A DNA stretch of 64,000 nucleotides from Belnapia sp. F-4-1 (GCF_000802185.1 NZ_KN676113.1:2605011-2669010), one strand, 5' to 3'; numbered from the stretch's first letter, positions 49,561-59,375 are shown. The notes: generated from the sequence alone by a model not told the origin. Program-made: numbers and translations.

Positions 49561-50793
49561 ATGATCGAACTCGACCGCCGGCGGCTGCTGGCCGGCCTCG
49601 GCACCACGCTGGCCACGGCCGGCGGGGTACGGGCCCAGGGCGCCGCCCAGCCCATCCGCATTGGCGTGCTGGCCGATTTCTCCGGCTCCTACCGCGACAC
49701 CTCCGGCCCCACCTCCGTCGCTTGCACGCAGCAGGCGGTCGAGGATTCCGGCCTCGCCGCCCGTGGCATCCAGGTCGAGATCCTGCAGGGCGACCACCAG
49801 AACAAGCCCGACGTCGCCATGGCCATCGCCCGGCAATGGATCGACCAGCGCGGCGTGGACATGATCTGCGAGGTCAACCACTCCGCCATCGCGCTGGCGC
49901 TTGCCGGGCTGGTGCAGGAGAAGAACAAGGTCCAGATGAACAGCGGCGCGCTGAGCGCCGTCATCACCGGCGAGCGCTGCTCCGCCAACACCGTCCACTG
50001 GACGGCCGATACCTGGATGCTGGCAAATTCGGTCGGCCAGGCGACGGTGAAGAGCGGCGGCGACAGCTGGTACTTCGTCACCGCCGACTACGCCTTCGGC
50101 CACCAGATGGAGCGGGACCTGACGCGCTTCATCGGCGCCGCCGGAGGCAAGGTGTTGGGCGCGGCGCGCTTCCCCTTCCCGGGCACCTCGGACTTTTCCT
50201 CCTTCCTGGTGCAAGCCCAGGCGAGCCGCGCCAAGGTGGTGGGGCTGCTGATGGCGGGCGCCGACATGATCAGCTGCATCAAGCAGGCGCGTGAGTTCGG
50301 CGTGACGCGGCGCGCCCGGCTGGTCGGGACGCCGATGTTCATCACCGACATCCACGCCATGGGCCTCGAGACGGCGCAGGGGCTGACGGTCTGCGAGACC
50401 TACTACTGGGACCTGAACGACCGCACCCGCGCCTTCCTCGAGCGGGTGAAGCAGAAGACGCCCAACAACTACCCGAACCAGGAACATGCCGGCACCTATT
50501 CCGGTGTGCTGCACTACCTGAAGGCGGTGGGTGACCTGGGCGTCGAGCGGGCCAAGGCGAGCGGCCTCGAGGTGGTGCAGCGCATGAAGGCGATGCCGAC
50601 CGACGACGACTGCTTCGGCCCTGGCAAGCTGCGGGAGGACGGGCGGAAGATCCACCCGGCCCATCTCTTCGAGGTTAAGGCGCCCGGCGAGAGCCGGGGC
50701 GCCTGGGACTACTACCGGCTGATCGGCAGCGTCGGCGCCGAGGAGGCCTTCCGCCCCCTCAGCGAGGGCGGCTGCCCCCTCGTGCGGACCTGA
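49561..50793 (+). CDS. Branched-chain-type substrate-binding protein (ABC, Leu/Ile/Val family)
   Basis: 410 residues. Signal region MIELDRRRLLAGLGTTLATAGGVRA with an RR pair suggests export, perhaps by the Tat route. Mature part starts with IRIGVLADFSGSYRDTSGP, the periplasmic binding fold of the LivK-like family, with later YADYAFGH-type hinge (VTADYAFG). No permease or ATPase genes are nearby, so it is an orphan binding protein, common in related bacteria. Ligand unknown; next to deacylase and hydantoinase genes, amide or amino-acid-like compounds are plausible. ATG 49561. Confidence 0.85.
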   Translation: MIELDRRRLLAGLGTTLATAGGVRAQGAAQPIRIGVLADFSGSYRDTSGPTSVACTQQAVEDSGLAARGIQVEILQGDHQNKPDVAMAIARQWIDQRGVDMICEVNHSAIALALAGLVQEKNKVQMNSGALSAVITGERCSANTVHWTADTWMLANSVGQATVKSGGDSWYFVTADYAFGHQMERDLTRFIGAAGGKVLGAARFPFPGTSDFSSFLVQAQASRAKVVGLLMAGADMISCIKQAREFGVTRRARLVGTPMFITDIHAMGLETAQGLTVCETYYWDLNDRTRAFLERVKQKTPNNYPNQEHAGTYSGVLHYLKAVGDLGVERAKASGLEVVQRMKAMPTDDDCFGPGKLREDGRKIHPAHLFEVKAPGESRGAWDYYRLIGSVGAEEAFRPLSEGGCPLVRT

Positions 50794-50808
50794 TCCGGGG
50801 CTGCGGCG

Positions 50809-52479
50809 TCAGACCTCGACGCCGTAGATCTCCCGCGCCGCCTGGCGGGTGATGAGCCCATCCGCCACGTCGCGCTTCACCAGCTCTGGGTCGCGCGCCT
50901 TGGGGTCGCCCATGCCGCCGCCGCCCGGCAGCTTCAGCAGCAGCCGCCGCCCCTTGGGGATCACCTGGAACCCCTTGGTCCTGAGCGGCGTGCCGTTGGC
51001 ATCGTTCAGACCGACCCAGCCGCCCGCGCCCTCGCCACCGCCCTCGCGCCCCTTCGGCGGGTTGGCGACGCGGTCGAAGATGGCGTTGACGGCGAATTCT
51101 GCATCGCCCTTGGCGCCGATCTCCATCACCTGGCCGAAGCCGCCGCGAGTGCGGCCGGCGCCGGCGGAATCGGGCCGCAGCTCCTTCCGCCAGAAGATCA
51201 CCGGCGCGACGTTCTCCGTCGCCTCCACCGGCATGGTCCGGACGCCGGAGGGGAAGGCGATGCCGTCCAGCCCGTCCTTGGTCGGCCGTGCGCCGGTGCC
51301 GCCGGAGTTGAAGGTGATGATCTCGAAATCCTCGGTCTCGGCATTCTGGCCGGAGACCTGGCTGCCGCCGCGCAAGGGCGGATTCCATAGAGCCGAGGAG
51401 CCCTCCGCATTCACCCGGTCCGGCACCGCCTGGTGCAGGCAGCCCATCATCAGGTCCGGCAGCAATTGACCGACGACATGGCGAACCGAGACCGGATAGG
51501 GCCGCGGCGCATTGAGGATGCAGCCTTCCGGGATCACCATGTGGAAAGGGCTGAGCGAGGCCCAGTTGTTCGGGATCTCGGGCGCGACCACGCATTTGAT
51601 TCCGAAGCAAGAATAGGCCCGGCAATAGGCCGGCGGCACGTTAATCCCGCGCGTCGAGAGGCCGGAAGTTCCGGCATAGTCGACGGTGATCCGGTCCTCC
51701 CCGATCGTCATCGCCGCCTGCAGCGTGACCTCGAACTCATAGCCGTCCGACCTGATCTGCCCGCCATAGGTGCCGCGCGGGAGCTTCCTGATCTCCTCCA
51801 GCGTCGCATGCAGCGAACTCTCGAAGATGTACTCGGCGAGCGGATCGATGCTCTCCATGCCGAACTCGTCCATCATCTCGACGAGCCGCTTGGCGCCGGC
51901 ATCGTTGCAGGCGCAGAGGGAGTAGACATCGCCCTCCAGCTCCACCGGCGTGCGGCTGCCGGCGCGCAGGAAGTCGAAGAAGGTCTCGTTCGGTCGCCCC
52001 CGGTCGAAGCACTTCACGATCGGGATGTAGAGCCCCTCCTCGAAGACGCTCCGCCCCTCCGGCCCCATGCCGAGCCCGCCGATATCGATGATATGCGCGG
52101 TGTTGGCGAAGAGCCCGACGATCTTGCCATTGCGGAAGGCCGGCGTGACCACGGTGAGGTCATGCAGATGCCCGGTGCCGAGCCAGGGGTCGTTGGTGAT
52201 GTAGTGGTCGCCCGGCTGCATGGTCTCGGCGGGGAACTTCGCCAGGAAATGCCCGACCGACTCCATCATCGAGTTCACATGGCCCGGCGTGCCCGTCACC
52301 GCCTGGGCCAGCATGCGACCCTGCAGGTCGAAGATGCCGGCCGACAGGTCGCCCGCCTCGCGCACCGTGGTGCTGAAGGCGGTGCGGATCATGGTCTGCG
52401 CCTGTTCCTCGACCACCGCGATGAGGCGATTCCACTGGATTTGGCGCTGGATCGTCGCAAGTGCCCCGGTCTCTTTCAC
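50809..52479 (-). CDS. hyuB: Hydantoinase B/oxoprolinase beta-subunit family protein
   Basis: 556 residues. Typical marks: MIRTAFSTTVREAGDLSAGIFD (around residue 25-46), GTPGHVNSMM, PGDHYITNDPWLGTGHLHD (near 95-113), and the C-terminal GGGGMGDPKARDPELV. Subunit of ATP-dependent hydantoinase, 5-oxoprolinase or acetone/acetophenone carboxylase complexes. Start GTG 52479 was chosen because AGGAGG stands 7 bases upstream; a GTG at 52485 overlapping the hyuA stop would have only one base of spacing. Its partner hyuA is directly upstream. Confidence 0.9.
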   Translation of the reverse strand: MKETGALATIQRQIQWNRLIAVVEEQAQTMIRTAFSTTVREAGDLSAGIFDLQGRMLAQAVTGTPGHVNSMMESVGHFLAKFPAETMQPGDHYITNDPWLGTGHLHDLTVVTPAFRNGKIVGLFANTAHIIDIGGLGMGPEGRSVFEEGLYIPIVKCFDRGRPNETFFDFLRAGSRTPVELEGDVYSLCACNDAGAKRLVEMMDEFGMESIDPLAEYIFESSLHATLEEIRKLPRGTYGGQIRSDGYEFEVTLQAAMTIGEDRITVDYAGTSGLSTRGINVPPAYCRAYSCFGIKCVVAPEIPNNWASLSPFHMVIPEGCILNAPRPYPVSVRHVVGQLLPDLMMGCLHQAVPDRVNAEGSSALWNPPLRGGSQVSGQNAETEDFEIITFNSGGTGARPTKDGLDGIAFPSGVRTMPVEATENVAPVIFWRKELRPDSAGAGRTRGGFGQVMEIGAKGDAEFAVNAIFDRVANPPKGREGGGEGAGGWVGLNDANGTPLRTKGFQVIPKGRRLLLKLPGGGGMGDPKARDPELVKRDVADGLITRQAAREIYGVEV

Positions 52480-52481
52480 GG

Positions 52482-54551
52482 TCACGCCTCCTGCACCAGG
52501 TCGAGATAGCCAAGTCCATCCATCCGGCAGGTCCAGCCGGGCCCGACCAGCGTGCTGGTCTCCGCCTCCGCCACGATGCAGGGGCCGCGCAGGGTCGCGC
52601 CCGGCGCCATGGTCTCGCGGTCGTAGACCGCCCAATCCGCCACCTCGCCCGTCGCCGTGTCCCGCACCGCCTGATGGCGAATGGGGGAGGGGGCGGGCGC
52701 ATCCTCGACCTCGGCGGCCGGCGCCACCTCGTCCACCAGCGTCGCCACGGTGACGGCGAAGCTCATGATCTCGACATCGCTGCCAGGCACCGGGCGGTCG
52801 TAGAAGCGGGAATATTCCTCGTCGTAGAGGGCGCGGATCGCCGGCACGTCATCGGCGGTCAGGTCGCGCGCCGGCAGCGTCACGGCGATCTCATGCCCCT
52901 GCCCGACATAGCGCATATAGGCGATGCGTCCCTCGGTGGTCGGCGCGCCGAAGCTGCCCTCCGCCACCACCCGCGCCGCCTCGGCCGACATGCCGGCGAG
53001 CAGCGCATTCACCGCCACCACGTCGAAACTCGCAAAACGCTGGTAGAGGCTCTTCACCACCTCATAGGCGACCGGCGCGCGCAGGAAGCCGATGGCGCTG
53101 CCGACGCCCGCGCCGCTCGGCACCAGCAGCCGCTTCACCCCGATCTTCTCGGCCACGCGATAGCCATGCACCGGCCCGCCGCCGCCGAAGGCGATGATGG
53201 TCCGCCCGCCGAAGCCCTTGCCGCTCTCGATCGCATGGACGCGGGCCGCGTTCGACATGTTCTCATCGACCATCTCGATCACGCCGAGCGCTGCCATCTC
53301 GGCCGACAACCCGAGCCGCCCGCCGACCGCCGCCGCCAGCGCATCCCGCGCTGGCTCCGGGTGCAGGCGGAGGTTGCCGCCGGCGAAGAGCAGCGGGTCG
53401 TAGCGGCCGAGGGTGAGGTTGGCATCCGTCACCGCGGGCTTGCCGCCGCCGCGGCCGTAGCAGGCCGGGCCTGGATCGGCGCCCGCGCTCTCCGGCCCGA
53501 CGGTGATGCGCCCCATGCTGTCGACGGCCGCGATCGAGCCGCCGCCCGCGCCGATCTCCACCATCTCGATCACCGGGATGCGCAGCGGCAGGCCGGAGCC
53601 CTTCTTGAACCGGCCGACCCGCGCCACCTCGAAGGTGCGGCTGGCCTGGGGTTGGTAGCTGTCGATCAGGCAGACCTTGGCCGTGGTACCGCCCATGTCG
53701 AAGGACAACACCTCGGTCAGCCCGCGCTGCCGGGCCACATGGGCGGAAAAGATGGCGCCGCCCGCCGGACCGCTCTCCACCAGCCGGATCGGGAAGCGCG
53801 CCGCCGTCTCGAGCGAGGTGAGCCCGCCGCCCGAGAGCATCATGAAGAGCGGGCAGGCGAGCCCCGCCTCGCGCAGCCCGACCTCCAGCCGCTTCAGGTA
53901 GCTCGCCATCAGCGGCTGCACATAGGCATTGGCGACGGTGGTGGAGAAGCGCTCCCACTCCCGCATCTCGGGCGAGACCTCGGAGGAGAGCGAGATCCGC
54001 AGCTCCGGCCAGAGCCGCTGGACGATCCCGGCCGCCTGCTGCTCATGCGCTGGATTGACGAAGGCATGGAGGAAGCCGATGGCCAGCGCCTCGATCCCCT
54101 CCTCCCGCATGAAGGCGACATGCCGCTCGACGGCGGCTGCATCGAGCGGCGCGAGGACCTTGCCGGTATTGTCCAGCCGCTCCGTGACGGGCAGGCGCCA
54201 GCGGCGCGGTACCAGCGGCTGCGGCAGCTCGATGTTCAGGTCGTACTGGTCGTAGCGGCTTTCATTGCCCAGCGCGAGGACGTCGCGGAAGCCCTCCGTC
54301 GTCAGCAGCGCCGTCTTCGCGCCCTTGCGCTCGATGACGGCATTGGTGGCGAGCGTCGTGCCGTGGATGACGAGGGCGATGTCGGCCGGGTTCAGCGCCG
54401 CCTTCTCCAGCACGACCCGCACGCCCTCCAACACGCCGCGCTCCGGCGCCGAAGGGGTGGTCAGCACCTTGGCAGTCCAGCGGCCCTCCTCGGTTTCGAC
54501 GGCGAGGTCGGTAAAGGTGCCGCCAATGTCGACGGCCAGCTTTGCACTCAA
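52482..54551 (-). CDS. hyuA: Hydantoinase A/oxoprolinase alpha-subunit family protein
   Basis: 689 residues from a TTG at 54551 that overlaps the upstream stop (TTGA). N-terminal ASKHA fold: VDIGGTFTDLAV near 7-18, HGTTLATNAV near 59-68, VLSFDMGGTTAKV near 285-297, and GGGSIAAVD, FGGGGPVHG further on. This ATPase subunit phosphorylates or hydrolyses cyclic amides together with HyuB. A GTG at this position is absent; TTG is the only codon that fits the overlap. Part of the run SDR-amidase-HyuA-HyuB. Confidence 0.88.
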   Translation of the reverse strand: MSAKLAVDIGGTFTDLAVETEEGRWTAKVLTTPSAPERGVLEGVRVVLEKAALNPADIALVIHGTTLATNAVIERKGAKTALLTTEGFRDVLALGNESRYDQYDLNIELPQPLVPRRWRLPVTERLDNTGKVLAPLDAAAVERHVAFMREEGIEALAIGFLHAFVNPAHEQQAAGIVQRLWPELRISLSSEVSPEMREWERFSTTVANAYVQPLMASYLKRLEVGLREAGLACPLFMMLSGGGLTSLETAARFPIRLVESGPAGGAIFSAHVARQRGLTEVLSFDMGGTTAKVCLIDSYQPQASRTFEVARVGRFKKGSGLPLRIPVIEMVEIGAGGGSIAAVDSMGRITVGPESAGADPGPACYGRGGGKPAVTDANLTLGRYDPLLFAGGNLRLHPEPARDALAAAVGGRLGLSAEMAALGVIEMVDENMSNAARVHAIESGKGFGGRTIIAFGGGGPVHGYRVAEKIGVKRLLVPSGAGVGSAIGFLRAPVAYEVVKSLYQRFASFDVVAVNALLAGMSAEAARVVAEGSFGAPTTEGRIAYMRYVGQGHEIAVTLPARDLTADDVPAIRALYDEEYSRFYDRPVPGSDVEIMSFAVTVATLVDEVAPAAEVEDAPAPSPIRHQAVRDTATGEVADWAVYDRETMAPGATLRGPCIVAEAETSTLVGPGWTCRMDGLGYLDLVQEA

Positions 54552-55813
54552 GCTCCATACTCCGCTGCGAAGCGCTGCGCGACCGCACACGCCTTCTCGA
54601 AATCCTCCATCCGCATGGCCTCATGCGGATTGTGACTGCCGTTCTGGTTGCGGACGAAGAGCATCCCCGCCGGGATGCCGGCATTGGCGAAGGCCCCCGC
54701 ATCATGCCCGCCACCCGAGGCCATCACCTTGGCCGGGATGCCGAGGGCGCCTGCCGCGCGCCGCAGCCCCTCCTGCACGCCGGCATCCATCAGCGCCGGC
54801 TTGCTGCCGCCCTCGGCGCCGAGCTCGAAGCGCACGCCGCGCCGCGCCTCGATCTCCGCCACCTTGTTGTGCAGCACCTCGAAGAGCCGGTCGCAGTTGC
54901 GCAAGTCGACGCTGCGCACGTCGAGCATGAAGCGCGCCTCGCCGGCGATCTTGGTGAAGCCCGCCTCGGCCGTGGTCGCCAGGGTGCAGAAGGTGCAGAC
55001 CATGGGACGCCCCTCCGCATCCAGGCGGCACCAGGCCTCGTCGAGGGAGACCGCCAGTTCGGCGAGCGCGATGGCGGCATCGCGGCGGTACTTCCGCGGC
55101 GTGCCGCCCGAATGGTTGTACTCGCCGAGCACGCGGGCTGCCCGCAGCCGGCGGCTGCCGGGGATGCCGGTGACGATGCCGACCGGGACCTCCTCGGCAT
55201 CCAGCACCGGCCCCTGCTCGATATGGACCTCGAGATAGGCGGCGACGTTGTCCGGCCCCAGCACCCGCCCGCCGCGTTCGACGAAGCCGGGGTCGAAGCC
55301 CTCCTCCCGCATGTGGTCGGCAAGCGCCCGGCCGTTGTCCATCCGCTTCACGGCCAGCTCCTCGGGCGCCAGCATCCCGAGCGCGCCGCGGCTGCCGGGA
55401 TAGCTGGTCGGGAACCAGGCCCCAGCCTCCTCGGCCCGGGTCACCATGACGGTGATGTCGCGCGCCGGGGTGAAGCCCGCCCGCTTCATCCCTGCGACGG
55501 CGGCGAGCCCGGCCAGCACCCCCGCGGCGCCGTCAAAATTGCCGCCCTGCGGCACGCTGTCGAGATGGCTGCCGAGGATGACCTGCTTCGCCCCCCGGTC
55601 GGCCCCCGGCAAGGTGAGGTAGAGGTTGCCGACCGGATCGGCCTTGCTCTCCAATCCGATCGCCTCTGCCGCTTCCTTGACCAGCGCATGGGCCATCCGC
55701 TCGCCCGGCCCATAGGCATCCCGGGTGACGCCGACCCCGTCGAAGCTCCGCGCCCGCAATTCGGCGAAGAGCCTGTCGGCGAGGTCCACATCCGGGGTCA
55801 GGTTCGGCAGCAT
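54548..55813 (-). CDS. M20-family amidase/carbamoylase
   Basis: 421 residues. Metal-binding GSHLDSVPQGGNFDGAAG near 80-97 and EEAGAWFP near 124-131 with the bridging Glu, further GGGHDAGAFA near 374. The family includes N-carbamoyl-L-amino acid hydrolase, allantoate amidohydrolase and beta-ureidopropionase. It is coupled to HyuA/HyuB: hydantoin opening gives a carbamoyl amino acid, which this enzyme could hydrolyse to the free amino acid. ATG 55813 is preceded by AAGGAG. Confidence 0.88.
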   Translation of the reverse strand: MLPNLTPDVDLADRLFAELRARSFDGVGVTRDAYGPGERMAHALVKEAAEAIGLESKADPVGNLYLTLPGADRGAKQVILGSHLDSVPQGGNFDGAAGVLAGLAAVAGMKRAGFTPARDITVMVTRAEEAGAWFPTSYPGSRGALGMLAPEELAVKRMDNGRALADHMREEGFDPGFVERGGRVLGPDNVAAYLEVHIEQGPVLDAEEVPVGIVTGIPGSRRLRAARVLGEYNHSGGTPRKYRRDAAIALAELAVSLDEAWCRLDAEGRPMVCTFCTLATTAEAGFTKIAGEARFMLDVRSVDLRNCDRLFEVLHNKVAEIEARRGVRFELGAEGGSKPALMDAGVQEGLRRAAGALGIPAKVMASGGGHDAGAFANAGIPAGMLFVRNQNGSHNPHEAMRMEDFEKACAVAQRFAAEYGA

Positions 55814-55868
55814 CCAATCACTCCTTGCCGTGGCGCGGAGTGCAAGTCCCGCGCCACTTCGTCTCGGC

Positions 55869-56660
55869 TCAGACCATGCCCCGCACGCGGCCGCCATCCA
55901 CCCGGATCATGCTGCCGGTAATGTAGGCGCCGCGCTCGCTGGCGAGGAAGGCGCCCATCGGCCCGTAATCGGCAGGCAGGCCGAGCCGTCCGGCCGGGAT
56001 CTCGGCGGCGGCCTCGGCCAGCGCCTCCTCCAGGCTGATGTTCTTCTGCTTCGCCCGTGCCGTGCTGGTCTGGGTCACCCGGTCGGTCTGGATGGTGCCG
56101 GGGGCGAGGACGTTCATCGTCACCCCATCCGGCGCCACCTCGCCCGAGAGCGTCTTCAGCCAGCCCCAGATCGAGGCGCGCAGCGTGTTGGACAGCGCCA
56201 GCGTCGGGATCGGGTGCTGCATCCCCGTGCTGCCGACGACGATCACCCGGCCCCAGCCCCGCTCCCGCATCGCCGGCAGCAGCCGGTTGGTGATGCGGAT
56301 CGGCGAGACGACGATATGCTGGAACCACTCCTGCAGCGCCGGCTCGGTGATCTGCGAGGCGGTGCAGGGCGGCGGCCCGCCATGGTTCAGCACCAGGATG
56401 TCGACGCCCCCCATGGCGGCGACGGCGGAATCGGCCAGCCGGTCCATATCGGCCGAGGTTGCCACATCGGCGACGACGCCGCTGGCCGAGGCAGCGCCGG
56501 CCGCCTTCAGCGCCGCCGCCGCTTCGTCGAGCCGGCCTTGGTCGCGCCCGCTGATGACCAGCGCCGCGCCCTCGGCCGCCAGCGCATCGGCGATCGACCG
56601 GCCGAGCCCCTTGGTGCCGCCCATGACCAGGGCGCGACGGCCCTTCAATCCGAGATCCAT
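55869..56660 (-). CDS. Short-chain dehydrogenase-like protein without the catalytic Tyr/Lys
   Basis: 263 residues. Cofactor loop GGTKGLGRS (14-22) and D65 are normal. The usual NAG is NHGGPPP (92-98), Ser144 is kept in VVGSTGMQ, but at the Tyr and Lys places are Ser157 and Arg161 (ALSNTLRAS). Such atypical SDRs form a known clade of unclear activity. It lies 55 bases upstream of the M20 amidase on the same strand and may take part in that pathway. ATG 56660. Confidence 0.8.
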   Translation of the reverse strand: MDLGLKGRRALVMGGTKGLGRSIADALAAEGAALVISGRDQGRLDEAAAALKAAGAASASGVVADVATSADMDRLADSAVAAMGGVDILVLNHGGPPPCTASQITEPALQEWFQHIVVSPIRITNRLLPAMRERGWGRVIVVGSTGMQHPIPTLALSNTLRASIWGWLKTLSGEVAPDGVTMNVLAPGTIQTDRVTQTSTARAKQKNISLEEALAEAAAEIPAGRLGLPADYGPMGAFLASERGAYITGSMIRVDGGRVRGMV

Positions 56661-56765
56661 CCGTCCCGCTCCCTTATCCGAATGGCGCGACCCTGCCTTT
56701 GGCCGCCCCGGCTGGCAAGACGCCGCCCGGGTGGTAAGACAGGCCCAACCGAGGAGACGTCCCCC

Positions 56766-57743
56766 ATGCCGAAGCCCGTCCTGCTGGTCACCCGCAAGCT
56801 GCCCGAGGCCATCGAGGCCCGCGCCGCCCGCGACTACGACGCCCGGCTGAACCCGCAGGACGAGATGTGGGCCACCGACGGCGCCGAGATCGCCCGCCGC
56901 GCGAAGGAGGTGGGCGCCGCCGGCATCTTCGGCGCCGCCGGCGACGCGCTGGGCACCGCATGCATCGAGGCCCTGCCCGAGAGTGTGAAGGTCATCGCCA
57001 CCTTCAGCGTCGGCTTCGACCATATCGACCTTGCCGCCGCCAAGGCCCGCGGCATCGTCGTGGTGAACACGCCGGATGTGCTGAGCTTCGCCACCGCCGA
57101 GACCGCATTCACCCTGATGCTGATGGCCGCCCGCCGCGCCGGCGAGGGCGAGCGCATGGTCCGCGCCGGGCAATGGAAGGGCTGGGCCCCGACCCAGCTG
57201 CTCGGCGTGACGCTGGAGGGCAAGCGGCTCGGCATCCTCGGCTTCGGCCGGATCGGGCGGGAGCTGGCGGCGATGGCCCGCGGCTTCCGCATGGAGATCC
57301 ACTACCGCGACATCCAGAAGCTGCCGCCCGAGCTGGAGCAGGGCGCCATCTACCACGACAACGAGGACAGCTTCCTCGGCGCCATCGATATCATCTCGAT
57401 GCATGTGCCGGGCGGCGATGCCAACCGCCACTGGTTGAACGCCGAGCGCATCGCCAAGATGAAGGAAGGCAGCCTCGTCGTGAACAGCGGCCGCGGCGTC
57501 TCCGTCCATGACGAGTCGCTGATCGCCGCGCTGCGGTCGGGCCATATCCGCGCCGCCGGCCTCGATGTCTATGACGGCGAGCCGAAGGTGAACCCCGGCT
57601 ACCTGACGCTCGAGAACGTCGCCCTGCTGCCGCATCTCGGCAGCGCCACGATCGAGGTGCGGGATGCCATGGGCAACCGCGCCCTCGAGAACCTGGACGC
57701 CGTCCTCCTCAAGGGCACCGAGCCGCCCCACCGCGTCGCCTGA
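56766..57743 (+). CDS. D-2-hydroxyacid dehydrogenase
   Basis: 325 residues. NAD-binding GFGRIGRE near 159-166, catalytic Arg in NSGRGVSVHD (about 242-251), Glu in DVYDGEPKVN (about 270-279) and His in LLPHLGSAT (about 289-297). Reduces glyoxylate, hydroxypyruvate or a similar 2-keto acid to the D-hydroxy acid; the GEP motif fits glyoxylate/glycerate type. ATG 56766. Divergent from the SDR; nothing else fixes its substrate. Confidence 0.88.
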   Translation: MPKPVLLVTRKLPEAIEARAARDYDARLNPQDEMWATDGAEIARRAKEVGAAGIFGAAGDALGTACIEALPESVKVIATFSVGFDHIDLAAAKARGIVVVNTPDVLSFATAETAFTLMLMAARRAGEGERMVRAGQWKGWAPTQLLGVTLEGKRLGILGFGRIGRELAAMARGFRMEIHYRDIQKLPPELEQGAIYHDNEDSFLGAIDIISMHVPGGDANRHWLNAERIAKMKEGSLVVNSGRGVSVHDESLIAALRSGHIRAAGLDVYDGEPKVNPGYLTLENVALLPHLGSATIEVRDAMGNRALENLDAVLLKGTEPPHRVA

Positions 57744-57756
57744 ACGGGGAGGGGGA

Positions 57757-59310
57757 CTACCCCCGCCCCGGCAACGGCCCGGGCCGGCCGAACAGCCAGC
57801 CCTGGCCGAGTTCCACGCCGAGCGTCCGCATCAGCCCGGCCTCCTCCTCCGTCTCGATATGCTCGGCAACCACCTGCGCGCCGAGCCCATGCGCCAGGTC
57901 GACCATGGAGGCGATGATGGCGCGGTCCTTCTCGCTGCGCCTGGCGTGGCGGACATAGGCGCCGTCGATCTTCACGTAATCGACTCGCAGCAGCCGCAGA
58001 TAGCGGTAGGTCGCGGCGCCCGCGCCGAAGTCGTCGATGCAGAGCGGCAGGCTGCGCGTGCGGAGCGCGGCGACGCTGCGGCCGGCCTCCGTCTCGTTCT
58101 CGATTTCCGCGCTCTCGGTGATCTCCAGCATCAGCCGGTCGGTCAGCAAGGGCTCGGTATCGAGCATGGCGAGCAGGGCGCCGCGGAAGCTCGGGCTCTG
58201 CAGCGACAGGCCGGAGATGTTGGCGGCGATCCGGGTGTTGCGGGCGAGGCGCGCGGCGGCACAGACGCTGCGCAGCACCGCCCAGTCCAGCTCCGCCGAC
58301 AGCCCGAGCGCCTCGGCCAGCAGCACGAATTGCTGCGGGTCCTGCGGCGCCTCGCCGCCCGGCTCCGGCCGCATCAGCGCCTCGTAGTGATGCGTCTGCC
58401 CGGTCGAGAGCGAGGCGATCGGCTGGAAGGCAAGGCGGAAGCGGCTTTCGGCAATGGCCTGACGCAGCCCCGCGGCGCGGGTATAGGCATGGGCCACGAA
58501 GCCGTTCAGCCCCTTGTCGAACCCGGCCTCCACCACCCCCGCCACGCCGCCGCGGTTGAAGGCGGAAAGGGCATAGCGCAGCGCCCGCGTCGCCTGCATT
58601 GGCGTGAGGCCCGGCGCCTCCAGCGGCAGGCTGGTGGCATTGACCGAGGCGGCGTGCCCGGCTTCCTGCAACAGGCCCTCGAGCTGCCGCCCGACCGCGC
58701 CGGGGTCCACCCCCTGGCCGATCACGCCATAGCGGCCGGGGCCGAGCGCGCCGGCGCGGCTGCTGGGCGGCAAGGCGCCCGTCAGGTGCTCGTCGATCAC
58801 CGCCGCGACCTCGGGCTTTGCCGCGGTGATCTCGATCAGGCCGAACTGGCCCGCGGCCCCGTCCGTCTCCAGGCTACGGCGGAACTCCGCCGCATCGGCC
58901 AGCACAGGCCGCGCCGCCCATTGCGGCGTGGGGGCGATGCTGATGCAGAAGCTGTGGCAGTCCTCCCGAGACCGCCGCAACCCACCGATCGAGACCGGCG
59001 TGCCCGCGGCATCGTTCAGGCGGAAGCCCGTCGGCGCCATCCGATCCCTGGCGAGGAGCAGGCCGAAATGGGCATCGAAGGTAGCCCGGTCGGCCAGCGC
59101 CACCAATTGCCGCACCGGCTGGCCGATCCAGGCCTCGGGCGGCTGGCCAAGGCGGCTCTGGAAGGCGCCGGCGGCGAAGCCGATGCGGCCTTCCGGCGTC
59201 ACCTCCACCAGCAACTCCGCTGCGGCCAGGGCGAAGGTCAGAAAAAGCTCCCGATCCGCCGTCTTGAGTGGAGCGGCCAAGGCGATGGTATCGACGCCGT
59301 CAGGACTCAC
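57757..59310 (-). CDS. EAL-domain cyclic-di-GMP phosphodiesterase-like protein
   Basis: 517 residues from GTG 59310 with GGGGAG upstream. N-terminal part (about 1-120) looks PAS-like (VEVTPEGRIGFAAGAF), then an intermediate domain (about 130-260), and an EAL domain at about 275-515 with EALMRPE, N in NISGLSL, LEITES, DDFGAG, K in VKIDGAYV and the final GQGWLFGRP. All key EAL residues appear present, so c-di-GMP hydrolysis is likely. No membrane segment; cytosolic. Confidence 0.82.
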   Translation of the reverse strand: MSPDGVDTIALAAPLKTADRELFLTFALAAAELLVEVTPEGRIGFAAGAFQSRLGQPPEAWIGQPVRQLVALADRATFDAHFGLLLARDRMAPTGFRLNDAAGTPVSIGGLRRSREDCHSFCISIAPTPQWAARPVLADAAEFRRSLETDGAAGQFGLIEITAAKPEVAAVIDEHLTGALPPSSRAGALGPGRYGVIGQGVDPGAVGRQLEGLLQEAGHAASVNATSLPLEAPGLTPMQATRALRYALSAFNRGGVAGVVEAGFDKGLNGFVAHAYTRAAGLRQAIAESRFRLAFQPIASLSTGQTHHYEALMRPEPGGEAPQDPQQFVLLAEALGLSAELDWAVLRSVCAAARLARNTRIAANISGLSLQSPSFRGALLAMLDTEPLLTDRLMLEITESAEIENETEAGRSVAALRTRSLPLCIDDFGAGAATYRYLRLLRVDYVKIDGAYVRHARRSEKDRAIIASMVDLAHGLGAQVVAEHIETEEEAGLMRTLGVELGQGWLFGRPGPLPGRG

Positions 59311-59375
59311 TCAGGGCGCTCCCCATCCTCGGTTTCAGGTCCGAGGATGGGCCAGTCGGGTTAAGGCGCCATGAA

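Noticed and set aside
52461-54635. A 724-codon plus-strand frame antisense to hyuA
   Set aside because: His/Arg/Gly-rich shadow without motifs.
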